Assembly (NCBI GenBank): GCA_032622095.1
Contig: CP136068.1
Span: 50,830,443-50,894,442 of the forward strand
From: Siphonodentalium dalli
Lineage: Eukaryota; Mollusca; Scaphopoda; Gadilida; Siphonodentaliidae
Length of the DNA: 64,000 nt
Reading direction: 5' to 3'
A program made the translations under genes and the position numbers. The notes under the pieces were generated by a model. The model did not search any database. It saw only the letters and a program-made list of their open reading frames with translations, and was not told the DNA's origin. Below, in pieces: positions 22,043 through 33,494 of this stretch (position 1 is its first letter; each line of letters begins with the position of its first letter).

Positions 22043-23128
22043 ACGTGGTACACCGGTTGCCTGCAGTATCTAACTGGAAGAGATAATGTATGGAAATGAG
22101 GACCAGACAACAAGCTAAAAATGGTTTATATGACGTTTTCTACCCTTTGGCGACATTGACCTTCCCCAATTTTAAAGTGAGGGAGGGGTATCGAACAGAT
22201 ATGAACAATTTCCAATTATTAAATTGTGTTCAATGCCAGGCCATGAATGAAATTTCCAATTGTTGAAAATGTTTTTCAGTTGAAATTAAAATTATTTGAG
22301 AATGATAGGCCACATATAGCTTGAATTTGTTCTAATTGATTGATATTCCAGACAGCAGTAAAATAAATGGGGACAAAAAGTTAGTGTAATCATGTATGAA
22401 ATTTCCAACTGTTAAAATTCTTTATAACAGTTGTGACTCCCACCCCCTCAAAATACCTCCATCACTCGATCCCCGACCCCATCATAATGGGGACAATAAT
22501 TACTAGTTGGGATACCAGGCAATGGTAACCATGTATTTTAACCTTTACGTTGTAGTGTAATAATGTATGAAATTTCCAACTACCGGTACATGTGTATTAA
22601 CTTTTTTTTACAAAAGTTGTGAATCATACACACTCAAAATCCAACTTCCACCCCCACCCCACCCCACCCCACTACACTGTCCCTTCCACTTCTGGAGATC
22701 AAGTTGGCCACAGGTGTTCAGTTTATATTATACCCCATGTGTCTTGGACTGTTGCCAAATTCACAGTGATCCATGCAGAGAGCCTGCTTGGACTGTTGCC
22801 AAATTCACAATGTTCCCTGCAGAGCAGTGTGCAGAGAGCTTGTATGTTATTGGAGACTGTTCTAATATGACAATAGGCTGGCCTAATTAACAAACCATGC
22901 ACAGCTAAATACACATAAGGTAGGATATATTTGTCACACAGTGCCTTTTTACTTCATTGGTCAGCATTGGTGAGTATTCCAAATAAGATTCACTTGGGCC
23001 TTGTATCGTGATGTAATTCCGAAAAAAAATTCACTCCAGCCATCACACAGGGTTCATGGAAAGAGTTGGTTTTATAACTACAAATTCCTGTATAAATTAG
23101 GTCAATCTACCACAGTTGGACATACAGT
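22043..23128. other. Spacer, no gene seen
   Basis: Low-copy-looking sequence with CCACCCC runs at 22649-22672 and short direct repeats (GACTGTTGCCAAATTCACA at about 22749 and 22790). The open frame over 22567-22890 has no recognisable protein features and is not called. Confidence 0.45.
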
Positions 23129-23221
23129 CCCAAAAAATAAGGGTTTAATCAAGTTTATAAATGGGTATCCCATCATATTGGGATACCCATTCATAAACTT
23201 GATTAAACCCTTATTTTTGGG
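23129..23221. repeat. 93-bp near-perfect hairpin
   Basis: Two arms of 43-44 bases, beginning CCCAAAAAATAAGGGTTTAA, pair around a six-base loop with one mismatch and one single-base indel. It could be a tiny MITE or a small-RNA-forming hairpin. Nothing in the sequence alone decides between them. Confidence 0.85.
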
Positions 23222-23528
23222 CATAAGGTATTTTTTGTCAGGAAAACAATTGAAAGTGTCAAAATTTCAAATGGATCTTGAAAATACATTTTTGTTATAT
23301 GGCATATTCAAATGATAGCCTGTTAAAGGGTTATATCACTTTTTAGTGCTCAATTAGCACAGATTTTTTTTTTGATTTTTTTTTTCGAAGTTCGGTCCAT
23401 ATGGTGTTTTTTGTATGTAAAACAACCTAGGTGTCAAATGTTCACATGGATCTTGAGAAAACATTGCTGTTTTCAAGGCATATTCCAATGAGAATTATGA
23501 GATGCAATACCTTTTAATGCACAATGAG

Positions 23529-23606
23529 CCATATTTCCGACTAAATACTAAAAAGTTACCCATAATTCTGCTTTAGTTAAGAGGTTGATTACTTAAGGCA
23601 TTACTG
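23529..23606. mobile_element. Half of a Tc1/mariner-like MITE
   Basis: ATATTTCCGACTAAAT...GTTACCCATAATTCTGCT...GGCATTACTG followed by TA matches the right half of the MITE at 43893-44102, diverged. The left half is missing. Confidence 0.6.
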
Positions 23607-23608
23607 TA

Positions 23609-25000
23609 AATCCTTTGACACACCCTACAGACCATATCCCTGATCTGATCATCACCAAACTTCATATTGAGTCAGGGATGGATCCAGGGATTTTTTGGGG
23701 ACACCTGTTTTGGGACCATGATATGCCGAAGGCATATCCCGAGGGCCGTTGGCCCGAGATGGGGGTGGGTACGGGAGGGGGGGTCGCCCCCTCCCTTAGG
23801 TGCAGCATTAAAAATCCCGCATAAGAAAATGCACTGGCTTACAAGGTCAAGATAAAGGCCAATGTATTATATTATATATACGAGGCTCCTTAGATGGGAG
23901 ACTCATTTATATAAGAGAAAGTATTGGCACAGGATTTTTGCAAAATTTCAAGAAGCCCCAGTCATGAAAGGGTTAAATTATTTCTCACTGGACACTTGAT
24001 TAAGCAAATAAAGGCTCTATATCAACTGTATATTGATGATTTGCATTGCATGTTGTTGAATTATAATAGAAGATTTCCTTCAAAATATAGAAAATTCAGC
24101 TTTAATAAAACTATCCACTTGCAATTTGGGGACATTTAGGCAACCAGAGTTTGGGCGCCCAAACCTGTAACAGGTATCAAAAGAGCCCTGGATCCATCCT
24201 TGTATTGAGTATCAGGGTGGCCTAGATGGGAACTCGTCATTTTGGGGTCATTCGGCAAAAAAAATATTGCCGCCAATGGCCAGTTTGGTTTTTACTCTTT
24301 GTATCACTAAATATTTCTACAAAATCTATTTGCATGTGCTGCAGACCCATCTGTTGTCAACCATTAAATTATTCCCCTACCTAAGTTGAGCTACAGTGTC
24401 ATTGACACTTTCAATAGGTCATTCGGCCAAATATTCTGGCCGCCAGAAGCCATCTTGGATTTTACTCTTCGCATGACTAAATCCTTTGGCACGGACTGCA
24501 GGTCGTACCTTTAGTTGGACCATCAATGAAATTTCTCATGGCTGTTGACATTGGGACGTAGTTAGGAACGAGTCATTTGAGGGTCATTTGGCCCTAAAAC
24601 GTGTCCACTGTCAGCCATAAATCATTTGACATATCCTACAGACCACATCCCTGATTTGATCGTCACCAAACTTCATATGGATCATCGGGGTGACCTCTAG
24701 ATGGGAACGAGTCATTTTGGGGTCATTTACCCAAAAAAACATGGTCGTCCGCAGCCATATTGGATTTTACTCTTTACATCATTAATTACTTTGATACACC
24801 CTACATACCACATCCCAGATGGTCGACCAATTTGGCCATAGTGTGGTATCCGTCCAAAACACTTCGGACTGACAATTCGACCCATGCGCAAAACCAGAAA
24901 AAGATGACTGAGGTTAACTATGGAGAAAATATAAACAACCCAATATGTTGTGAATTTGTGATTGGGCGGTATTGTGACAACATATGATTATAAATAAACA
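23609..25000 (+). repeat. Family G ~165-bp units, diverged
   Basis: Diverged copies of the family G unit (ACAGACCA(C/T)ATCCCTGAT, CTAGATGGGAACGAGTCATT, TTGGGGTCATTCGG, GGCCGCC and GCCATCTTGGATTTTACTC). They are split by the hAT-like MITE at 23673-24202. A family terminus, CCTAAGTTGAGCTACAGTGT followed by CATTGACACTTTCA, is embedded at about 24379-24412. Confidence 0.75.
23673..24202. mobile_element. hAT-like MITE, 530 bp, perfect 8-bp TSD
   Basis: TIRs CAGGGATGGATCCAGGG and its complement (one mismatch in 17) bound the segment. It is flanked on both sides by TATTGAGT (23665-23672 and 24203-24210). An 8-bp duplication with CAGGG-type ends is the hAT superfamily signature. The paralogous uninterrupted site at 24653-24702 confirms the insertion point. 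No transposase frame, so non-autonomous. A low-complexity stretch with GAGGGCCGTTGGCCCGAG lies inside. Confidence 0.85.
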
Positions 25001-25480
25001 TTAAATTAATTCAGTTGTATGAATGTGTCAACAAAATAAAATTTGGGGAAACTGATTGGTTGGGGAAACTAAAGAACCATAGGCATAGCCTGAATTAGTA
25101 GGAAATTTCATCATCATTTCAATGATTTTCATGCCAAAATGGCAAATGGAAAATATCAATTATCATATGGAATTATAAATTTGTAAATGATTCATTTATG
25201 CAGTTATTGTTTCAGTGTGTCTCACCCCCCCCCCCCCCCCAACTTTGGTAAAAAATGTTGCCAAAACAGTTGCCAAAACAGATGGAAATTTCACACAGGA
25301 ATTTCCCCAAGATGGACACAGACACTCTCCCACCCCAACAGAGACATCCCCCAGACAGCACGTCCCTGCCTGACTGTCACAACAGACCCCATCCTAATGA
25401 ATTGTAGAAGCTGGTGTCTTTACTGAAAATCACTGTTCATGCCATTAAATAATTTAAATGATTAATTTTGGGACTTGTTA
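25001..25480. other. Spacer, no gene seen
   Basis: AT-rich sequence with a C run at 25225-25240. No supported coding or RNA feature. Confidence 0.45.
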
Positions 25481-25489
25481 GTCTGTCAC

Positions 25490-25665
25490 TTGTGCTCAAG
25501 TGCAAACCATTTGCGCTTAAGAACAAATCATTTGTGCTTAAATGCAAATCAGTTATGCTTCAGCGCAAATAATTTTTTTCTCAAGCGCAAATAGATCATA
25601 TTACTCTTAAAGCGCAAATTATTTGCGTTTAAAACTTCCATTAAGGCTTTAGCGCAAATAAAAAA
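25490..25665. repeat. Cluster of AAGCGCAAAT-type motifs
   Basis: About eight to ten variants of TTGCGCTTAA or AAGCGCAAAT, in both orientations, fall within 175 bp at irregular spacing of roughly 20-30 bp. The same word forms the outer ends of the element at 25967-26474 and occurs near 5629 and 16290. It could be subterminal repeats of a DNA element or a short irregular satellite. Confidence 0.65.
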
Positions 25666-25966
25666 ATTCATGATTCCCCCGGCTGATCACCATGGATTAA
25701 TTTTAAATGGCACAGGCCTGAATAGCCTACATCATTAAAGTCTATATAGGCCCACCATAAAGCAAAGATAAATAATAATATGTGACAAAGGCCTCTCATA
25801 TCTGTGACATTGTTATTTTCATTTTAAAAAATCTGGACCCCTGTGATTTCATTGCAAAGTGCCCAGCTAAAATACTGGCAAAAGGCCTAGTGCCTAGTAT
25901 AGTGGGTGGGGGTCTCAAAAAGCGATGAACATATACATGTAGGAGGCAAAATTCACATCTAATAAG

Positions 25967-26474
25967 GAATTGCGCTTAAAGGTACTCAACCCGTAAAGAG
26001 GGTCCCCATCTCAACAGATTCCAACAACAACAATCCGATCAGAGGGTCCTATATTACTATTTCTTTGGCTTTGGGGGTAAAAAATATTTGATTCGAGTCG
26101 AGGAACCCATCAAACAAAGCTCAGAGTTATTAGATATTGATTTTTGAAAATTCTTATGTTCTCGAGATGGGTACCAATAACTGCCGTCAATTTGGTAACA
26201 TGCTCGAGATGTTACGCCAAAATTCTATTCAAACAGGCAAGGATGGATAACTCTATAATCAAGTGGGTAATAATAACGAATTTATGACTTTCTTCTGGGC
26301 CAGAAAGAATTCCCGATAATGAAAAATAATAGATTTCTAAAATCGATATCTAACAAATCTGAGCTTTGATGGGTGACTTCCTCGACTCGAATCAAATATT
26401 TTTGACCCCTGAAGCCATTGAAATAGTTATTGAGAGGAGTTTTTACGGGTTGAGTACCTTTAAGCGCAATTGAT
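25967..26474. mobile_element. Fold-back MITE with long TIRs
   Basis: Outer ends ATTGCGCTTAAAGGTACTCA followed by ACCCGTAAA are perfectly inverted. Imperfect complementarity continues inward for roughly 160 bp (TTTGATTCGAGTCGAGGAA and AAGCTCAGA...TTAGATAT on the left match the right arm). About 507 bp, non-coding. Confidence 0.8.
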
Positions 26475-26610
26475 TGCGTTTAAGCAGGGTGGGGTCTGCA
26501 ATTTTTTCTGATTCTGAACACTAGGCGGGGGTTTGTGGGTGGTTCAGCAGCCCGGCTTACACATTTTTTCCTGGCAGGGCCCTGTATATTTTTTTCCTAC
26601 AGTCATTTTT

Positions 26611-26640
26611 AGCTGAACTTTACTTTGTAAAGTTTGAGCT
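26611..26640 (+). repeat. Family G 5' terminal hairpin
   Basis: AGCTGAACTTTAC and GTAAAGTTTGAGCT pair around TTT, followed by CCATGGCTTTGTCGACCGTC and GTCCGTGTG. This is the standard left end of family G elements. Confidence 0.85.
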
Positions 26641-28174
26641 ATTGCCATGGCTTTGTCGACCGTCGTCCGTGTGTGCATGATTTGTCAACAATACAGGCTA
26701 CAGGTCGTACCTTTGTTCAGATCATTATGAAATTTGTCATAGCTGTTGACATCAACATTTAGACTGGAATGATTCATTTTGGGGTCATTCGAAAAAAAAC
26801 ATGGCCACTAGCAGCCATCTTGGATTTCAAAGTCCAATCCATTAGCACGGGCTACAGGCCGTACTGTTTGTCTGATCATCATGAAATTTGTCACGGATGT
26901 TAATATTGACATGTAAATGGGAACGAGTAATTTTGGGGTTATTCGGCACAAAAACATGGCCGCCAGCAGGCATCTTGGATTTTACTCTTCGTATGAATAA
27001 ATTCTTTAGCACGGGCTACATGTCGTACCTTTAGTCTGATCATCATAAAATTTGTCATGGCTGTTGAAATTGGAATGTTGATGGGAACGAGTAATTTTGG
27101 GATGATTTGGACAAAAAACATGGCCGCCAGTGGCCATCTTGGATTTCAAAATTCAATCCATTAGCACGGGCTACATATCGTACTGTTCATCTGATCATCA
27201 TGAAATTTGTCGTGGATGTTAATATTAACATATACCGGTAGATGGGAACGAGTAACTTTGGGGTCATTCGGCACAAAAACATGGCCACCAGCAGCCATCT
27301 TGGTTTTTACTCTTTGTATGACTAAATTCTTTAGCACGGGCTACAGGTCGTACCTTTAGTCTGATCATCATAAAATTTGTCATGGCTGTTGAAATTGGAA
27401 TGTAGATGGGAACGAGTCATTTTGGGGTCATTCGGACAAAAAACATGGTCGCCAGTGGCCATCTTGGATTTCAAAATTCGATCCATTAGCACGGGCTACA
27501 TGTCGTACTGTTCATCAGATCATACATGTCGTACTGCTCATCAGATCATCATGAAATTTGGCATGGCCGCCGGCAACCATCTTTGATTTTACTCTTTGCA
27601 TGACTAAACCCTTTGGCACAGGTTACAGGTCGTACCTTTGGTCGGATCATCATAAAATTTGTCATGAATGTTAACAGTGTCATGTAGATGGGAACGAGTC
27701 ATTTTGGGGTCATTCGGCCAAAAAACATGGCTGCCAGCATGCAGCTATCTTGGATTTTACTCTTTGTACGACTAAATCCTTTACCACGGGCTACAGGTTG
27801 TAGCTTTAGTCTCATCATAATGAAATTTGTCCTGGCTGTTGAAATTGGAATGTAGATGAGAATATTAAAGTCATTTTGGGGTCATTTAGACAAAAAACAT
27901 GGCCTCCAGAGCCATCTTGGATTTCAAAATTCAATCTATTAGCACGGTCTACAGGTCGTACTGTTTGTCTGATCATCATGAAATTTGTCATGGATGTTAA
28001 TATTGACATGTAAATAGGAACGAGTAATTTTGGGCTTTATTTGGCCAAACAACATGGTCGCCGGCAGCCATCTTGGATTTTACTATTTGGATGACTAAAG
28101 CTATCAAATGTTTTTGAATTTTATTGGAAAACATAGCCGCCGGCAACCATCTTAGGTTTTACTTTTATATATAT
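26641..28174 (+). repeat. Family G array with alternating unit types
   Basis: Tandem units of ~165 bp, mostly alternating between a type with CTTGGATTTTACTCTT and GTCGTACCTTTAGTC and a type with CTTGGATTTCAAA, TTCAATCCATTAGCACGG and GTACTGTTCGTC. Each ends with GATGGGAACGAGT, TTTGGGGTCATTCGG and ACATGGCCGCCAGCAGCCAT. The short frames seen in both strands are repeat shadows. The array stops at an AT-rich point where another element inserted. Confidence 0.9.
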
Positions 28175-29091
28175 ACTAGAAGGTGACCCGACTTCGTCCG
28201 GGGTTTGACCTTGAATTGTCTATTTTGAAGGCCAAGGTCAAGTGGGGTCACGATTTGACCCGTCCAAAACACTGCCCGAACAAAAGTACCCGACAAAAGT
28301 ACCCGTCGAAATCCATCCGGTTTTACCCGATTTGACCTTGAATTGACCATTTTGAAGGTCAAGGTCAGGTGGGGTCAAACACCAACACCCCAAAAATGGT
28401 GGAAATCGGCCCAGCGGATACCGGGAAATCGGCCCAGCGGATACCGAGATACCCTATGCATCAAATTAATTTCGTCCGTAAAAATCCGCCAGTTTAACCC
28501 GATTTGATTTCCACTGAAGTATATAAACGCGCCTCATATACACACACTCATTAATTATCAAGTTTCAACATAAAGCTAAATTACCATCGGTGCCCGAGAT
28601 ATCGCCAAGACGTCTGAAACAGTCAAATGCATCGGCCGGGTGAGAGTTAACGTGATCTAACTTTATGACCTCTAACGACGTCATAGAAGTTACGCATTGT
28701 TTTTATCCTGATAAAAGATCGTACCACTTCTTCTTAATAATTGAGGCAGATAACTAAAACGGATACATACATATTATATATCGTTGGAAAGATGAAGCCA
28801 CACAGATTCTAACTGTGCAAATTATATGACTGGCAATTTATTATTCGCGCTATATCGAATCGATTTGTGAGCACCGAACTGAAATATATTAGCGCAAAAC
28901 GGCGTGAAAACAGATTTGACCTCGGCACGTGAAAAGTTGACCTCGCACGGACAAATAAATATGCCTATGTTCGTCGCCGGCCGAAAATACCCTAAAATAC
29001 CAAATTTCATCGAAATTGGCTTAGTCGTTTTCGAGTCCATCGATTAGACACACACAAACACACACACACACAGATCTTTCAAATATAATAG
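28175..29091. mobile_element. ~0.9-kb insertion in family G
   Basis: Starts near ACTAGAAGGTGACCCGACTT and ends with a CA microsatellite (29049-29072) then ATCTTTCAAATATAATAG. The host sequence on either side (CTTTTATATATAT and ATATATCTTCATGTTGAT) is contiguous in the uninterrupted paralogs at about 37433-37470, 39131-39168 and 40831-40868 (reverse strand). It contains repeated TTTGACCTTGAATTG segments. Class unknown. The microsatellite tail would suit a non-autonomous element inserted at AT repeats. Confidence 0.75.
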
Positions 29092-29213
29092 ATATATCTT
29101 CATGTTGATAAACTAGTATTAGACATTAAACTTTCCACATTCCTAATCGCTCCATTGACTGTAATACATTAAATTATTCCCTTTCCAAGTTGAGCTACAG
29201 TGTCATTGACACT
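29092..29213 (+). repeat. Family G 3' terminal domain
   Basis: CTTCATGTTGATAA, TTAGACATTAAACTTTCCAC, ATTAAATTATTCCC and AAGTTGAGCTACAG lead to the terminal hairpin AGTGTCATTGACACT (29199-29213). Equivalent ends lie at 24398-24412, 42342-42356, 59758-59772 and 60102-60116. Confidence 0.85.
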
Positions 29214-31659
29214 TTTATTTCATGGGTGCTGTGGGTTTTTGGCTGTCTCCATACCCTTAAAACCCACTGATGAGCCCAAACATTTGCAAATTTTCTTATA
29301 CTGATTAAGAGACCTAGAAGTTTTTACCTATAATGTTTCACAGGGCCCAATTCAAGTTAAATTTCAAGTTAAGTTTAATTTGACCATTAAAAGACCCCAA
29401 ATATTCCCCTTCCCCTGACCAAAGCCCAAAATCCCAATTAGATGTCCAACAATGTTTTCTCTATAGATTCTAATGTCACTTTTGACTGTGGAGTGATTTT
29501 CAGAAATATATTTTCATAGGCATGGGTGTTGTATGCTATTACCATGGGTGCTGTGGGGGCTGGGCTCTCTCCATACCCTTAAAACCCACTGAGGAGCCCA
29601 AACTTTGTGTAAACTACATGTATTTGCATAGATGCATACCTATCCACAAACAACAAAAGTGCTGGGAGTAGGTACCTGTAATGGGCCCATGTTAAATATA
29701 CCAATTTGACCATTAAAAAACCCCAAATATTCCTCTCCCTCTGACCGAAGCCCAAAATGATAATCCCAAACAGATGCCCAACAAATTTTTTTCCCCATTG
29801 CCTCTACATATTCTAAAGTCAAATGTGGAATCATTTTCTGAATGGGTATATTCTGAGACAACAGTGACCCAGAAATATGTTTCCATAGACACGGGTGCTT
29901 TATTGTTTTATCATGGGTGCTGTGCCAGCTGTGGGTGTTGGGCTATCTCCATACCCTTAAAACCCACTGAGGAGCCCAACCTTTGTGCAAACTATTTGCA
30001 TAGATGCATTCCTATCCACAATTACACAAACAACAAAAGTGCTGGAAGTAGGTACCAATAATGGGTCATATGGCCCAGTTCAACTTAAATATACCAATTT
30101 GACCATTAAAAAATCCCAAATATCCCCCTCCTCCTGACCAGAGCCCAAAATGCCATTCAGGTACCCAAATAATTTTTTCCCATTGCCTATATATATTCTA
30201 AAGTCAAATGTGGAATCATTTTCAGAATGGTTATAGTCTGAGACAACAGTGACCCAGAAATATGTTTTCATAGGCGCGGGTGCTGTATGGTTTTATCGAG
30301 GGTAATTTGGGTGTTGGGCTGTCTCCATACCCTTAAACTCACTGAGGAACCCAAACTTTGTGCAATCTATTTGCATAGATGCATACCTTAAATTTCTATA
30401 AACAGCAGAAGTGCTGGAAGTAGATACATATAATGGGTCATATGGCCCAATTCAAGTTAAATATACCAATTTAACTTGAATTGTCATGGGTGCTGTGGGT
30501 GTTGGGCTGTCTCCATACCCTTAAAACCCACTGAGGAACCCAAACTTTGTACAATCTATTTGCATAGATGAATACCTATCCACAAACAACAAAAGTGCTA
30601 GAAGTAGATACCTATAATGGGTCATATGACCCAATTCAACTTAAATATACCAATATGACAATTCAAAAATATATATATATTTCCCTCCCCCTGACCGAAG
30701 CCCAAAATCCCAAACAGATGCCCAACAAATTTTTTTCCCATTGCATCTATATATTCTAAAATCAAATGTGGAATAATTTTCAGGATGGGTATAGTCTGAA
30801 ATATCGCTGACTCAGAAATATGTTTTCATAGGCACGGGTGCTGTATGAATTTGTCATTGGTGCTGTGGGTGTTGGGCTGTCTCCATACCCTTAAAACCCA
30901 CTGAGAAGCCCAAACTTTTGCAAAACTTCTTATACCGATGCTGATCTTTCCAAAAACACTAAGAGACCTAGAAGTATATGTATACCTATAAAAGACCCAA
31001 ATATTGCCATCCCCTCAGCCCAAAACCCCACCCAGGTACCCATATGTTTTTGTTCATAGCCTGCCTATATTCTGAAGTCAGATGTGGAATTGTCTTAATA
31101 ATGAGTATAGTCTGATAGAAAGCTGACCTCAAAATATGAGTTTATAGGCATGGGTGCTGTATGGTTTTATCACGGGTGCCGTGGGTGTTGGGACTGTCTC
31201 CATACCATTAAAACCCACTGAGGAGCCCAAACTTTTGCAAATCTTCTTATATTGATGCAGATCTTTCCAAAAACATTAAGATATACCTAGAAGTTATAAT
31301 GGGTCACAGGGCCCAATTGAAGTTAAATATACAAATTTGACCATTAAGAGACCCAAATATTCCCCTCTCCCTGACCAAAGCCCAAAATCCCAATTAGATG
31401 CCCAACAATTTTTTCTCCCATTGCCTATATATATTCTAACGTCAAATGTGGTGTAATTTTGAGCATGGGAATAGTCTGAAAGAGATCTGATTCAGAAATA
31501 TATTTTCATAGGCACGGGTGCTGTATGTTTTTTTCATGTGTGCTGTGGGTGTTGGGCTGTCTCCATACCCTTAAAACCCACTGAGGAGCCCAATCTTTCT
31601 GCAAACCATTTGTATAGATGCATACCTATCCAAACACCCTAAATGTACTAGACTGGTAC

Positions 31660-33494
31660 TCTCAGGTGCCAAATAAAAGTGCTGGCCAAATAAAAGTGCT
31701 GGGTGACATTTTTACCGAAAAAAGAATAATAGTGCTGGTGCACAATAAATGTGCTGGGTTACGGATTTTACTTTTCATGGTAGTATGCTTAAAATTCGAG
31801 CCATGAAGGCTTATGTGTACATTTATATAGTACAGGGAATCATACCTGTGCAGAGGAAGTGACATTCCGGTATTATGCATCATGTATCTGCACTATCTTG
31901 TTTACCCCATTCATGCATTTTGTATGACCATGCGTGCAATTACATATTACTCATATGATATAATGTTGGCATAAAATTGTGTTACATGTTGATTGTTGTA
32001 TTCTACAGTACAGTACACACTGCACATGACTCTTTTTTCTCTTCTTGTATGTTGGGGGGGGGGGGTCTTTGGGTATATATGGTTCATTATTCCAATGGCT
32101 AATTATTCTGAGGGTTCATTATTCCGCTTTTCCATGAGGGTTCATAATTCCGACTATTTCCGATACCTTCTAAATGGCTTAGAATACTAGTAAATTCCCA
32201 TGTCGCTGATAATTTGGGATCGGAATAATGAATCAAACAAACATAACAGAAATAACCTAAATTACACACCATTTTACCACTTTGTGTTCTATATAGGGAT
32301 TAGCCATACTTAATAAATAATTAATTAGTTGAAAGTGTGATACACATGTAGCATTAATGTGTTAATGAATATGTTGCTTATGACCTCGGAATAATGGACT
32401 CTCAGAATACTAGTAATTACCCCGGGTCCACTCCCAATACTCATGAGTCTCATATTAATGTCACTTAATTTACAAGTAAGAATTAAATGGGCGGTCTGTC
32501 AGGTACTATCGGAACCAAATAAAAGAAGGGTGCGGAATAAATATAGGGGGTGGAAAATATCCCAGAATCAAATAAGGGTAGGGGCGGAATAAAATATATG
32601 TACAATTCTATTTGTTTGCTCCTTCTAAGTTATATACATGTATCAGCAATCTATTGTATTTATAATATGTGTTAAATCAATCAATCAATCAACTCACTCA
32701 AGTTTCAACCTAATATATTTAGGTTGAAACTTGTGTACTAGTAGATTGAAGTTCTTGTCCAGAATCATACTCAGTTTACAATTTTACATTAAGCCTAATT
32801 TGATTTTTTTTCGAAGATTTACGATCTATTTTACATTTCTCTCATCAAATAATACATTAAAACAGAAAAAGTATGAAACTGTGTTCTTTAAATATCTCAA
32901 TATTAAAGTAATATACTTTAATGCTTCTCATGAAATTATTTGTATGCAGAAAACACTCAGTCAAACAGGTAACTTTTAGTGCTTTTTTCTGGGTTCCGCG
33001 TTGCCTATTTTCGAGGCACATCGTTTTTCATTATAAATTGTGATTATGGAACTGATTTTGGGGTTAAAAAAAAACATTTTAATTGTAGAATAATTCCTGT
33101 GATCAATGGGCCAACTTTTCTATCGTTTCGGGTCCCGTGAACTCAGCCCAGTTCATGTTTTGCGCTTTATCACAAACCGAAAGTAGACGAAGTAAAAGAT
33201 TTGGCGAACCGTGACTCTCAAAATAGGTTTTATTTCGAAGTGATGTCGCATCTCAGACAATCAAAAACAATTTTATTTAGTGGTTTGTGACTTCTAGTAT
33301 TGACATTAGCACACTCGTGATTCGTTCCATTGTTATATTCGTTTGTTTATCACAAAAAAAAAGAATAAATGTCACATTATGTGATGGATTTACCCCAAAA
33401 AAATAATAAACGTGATGGGTCACAATAAGCGTGATGGTGTGTATTTTTGCTCCAAATTAATAAACGTGCCGGCACGTTTATTTGGCACCTGAGA
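31660..33494. mobile_element. 1.8-kb TIR element, GTAC target duplication
   Basis: TIRs TCTCAGGTGCCAAATAAA with GTGC..GG are inverted at the two ends, and GTAC flanks both sides (31656-31659 and 33495-33498). A sister unit of the array at about 34252-34275 keeps the empty site CTGGTACCCACA with a single GTAC. Just inside each TIR the word AATAAA(A/C)GTG(C/A)TGG is repeated two to four times. No transposase-length frame, so non-autonomous. Several DNA-transposon superfamilies make 4-bp duplications and I cannot assign one. Confidence 0.88.
32699..32733. repeat. 35-bp perfect hairpin
   Basis: CAAGTTTCAACCTAA, loop TATAT, TTAGGTTGAAACTTG. A perfect 15-bp stem within the 1.8-kb TIR element, roughly at its centre. 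Confidence 0.9.

Noticed and set aside
23740-23810. GAGGGCCGTTGGCCCGAG palindrome as a regulatory site
   Set aside because: It lies inside the hAT-like MITE and is most simply part of that element.
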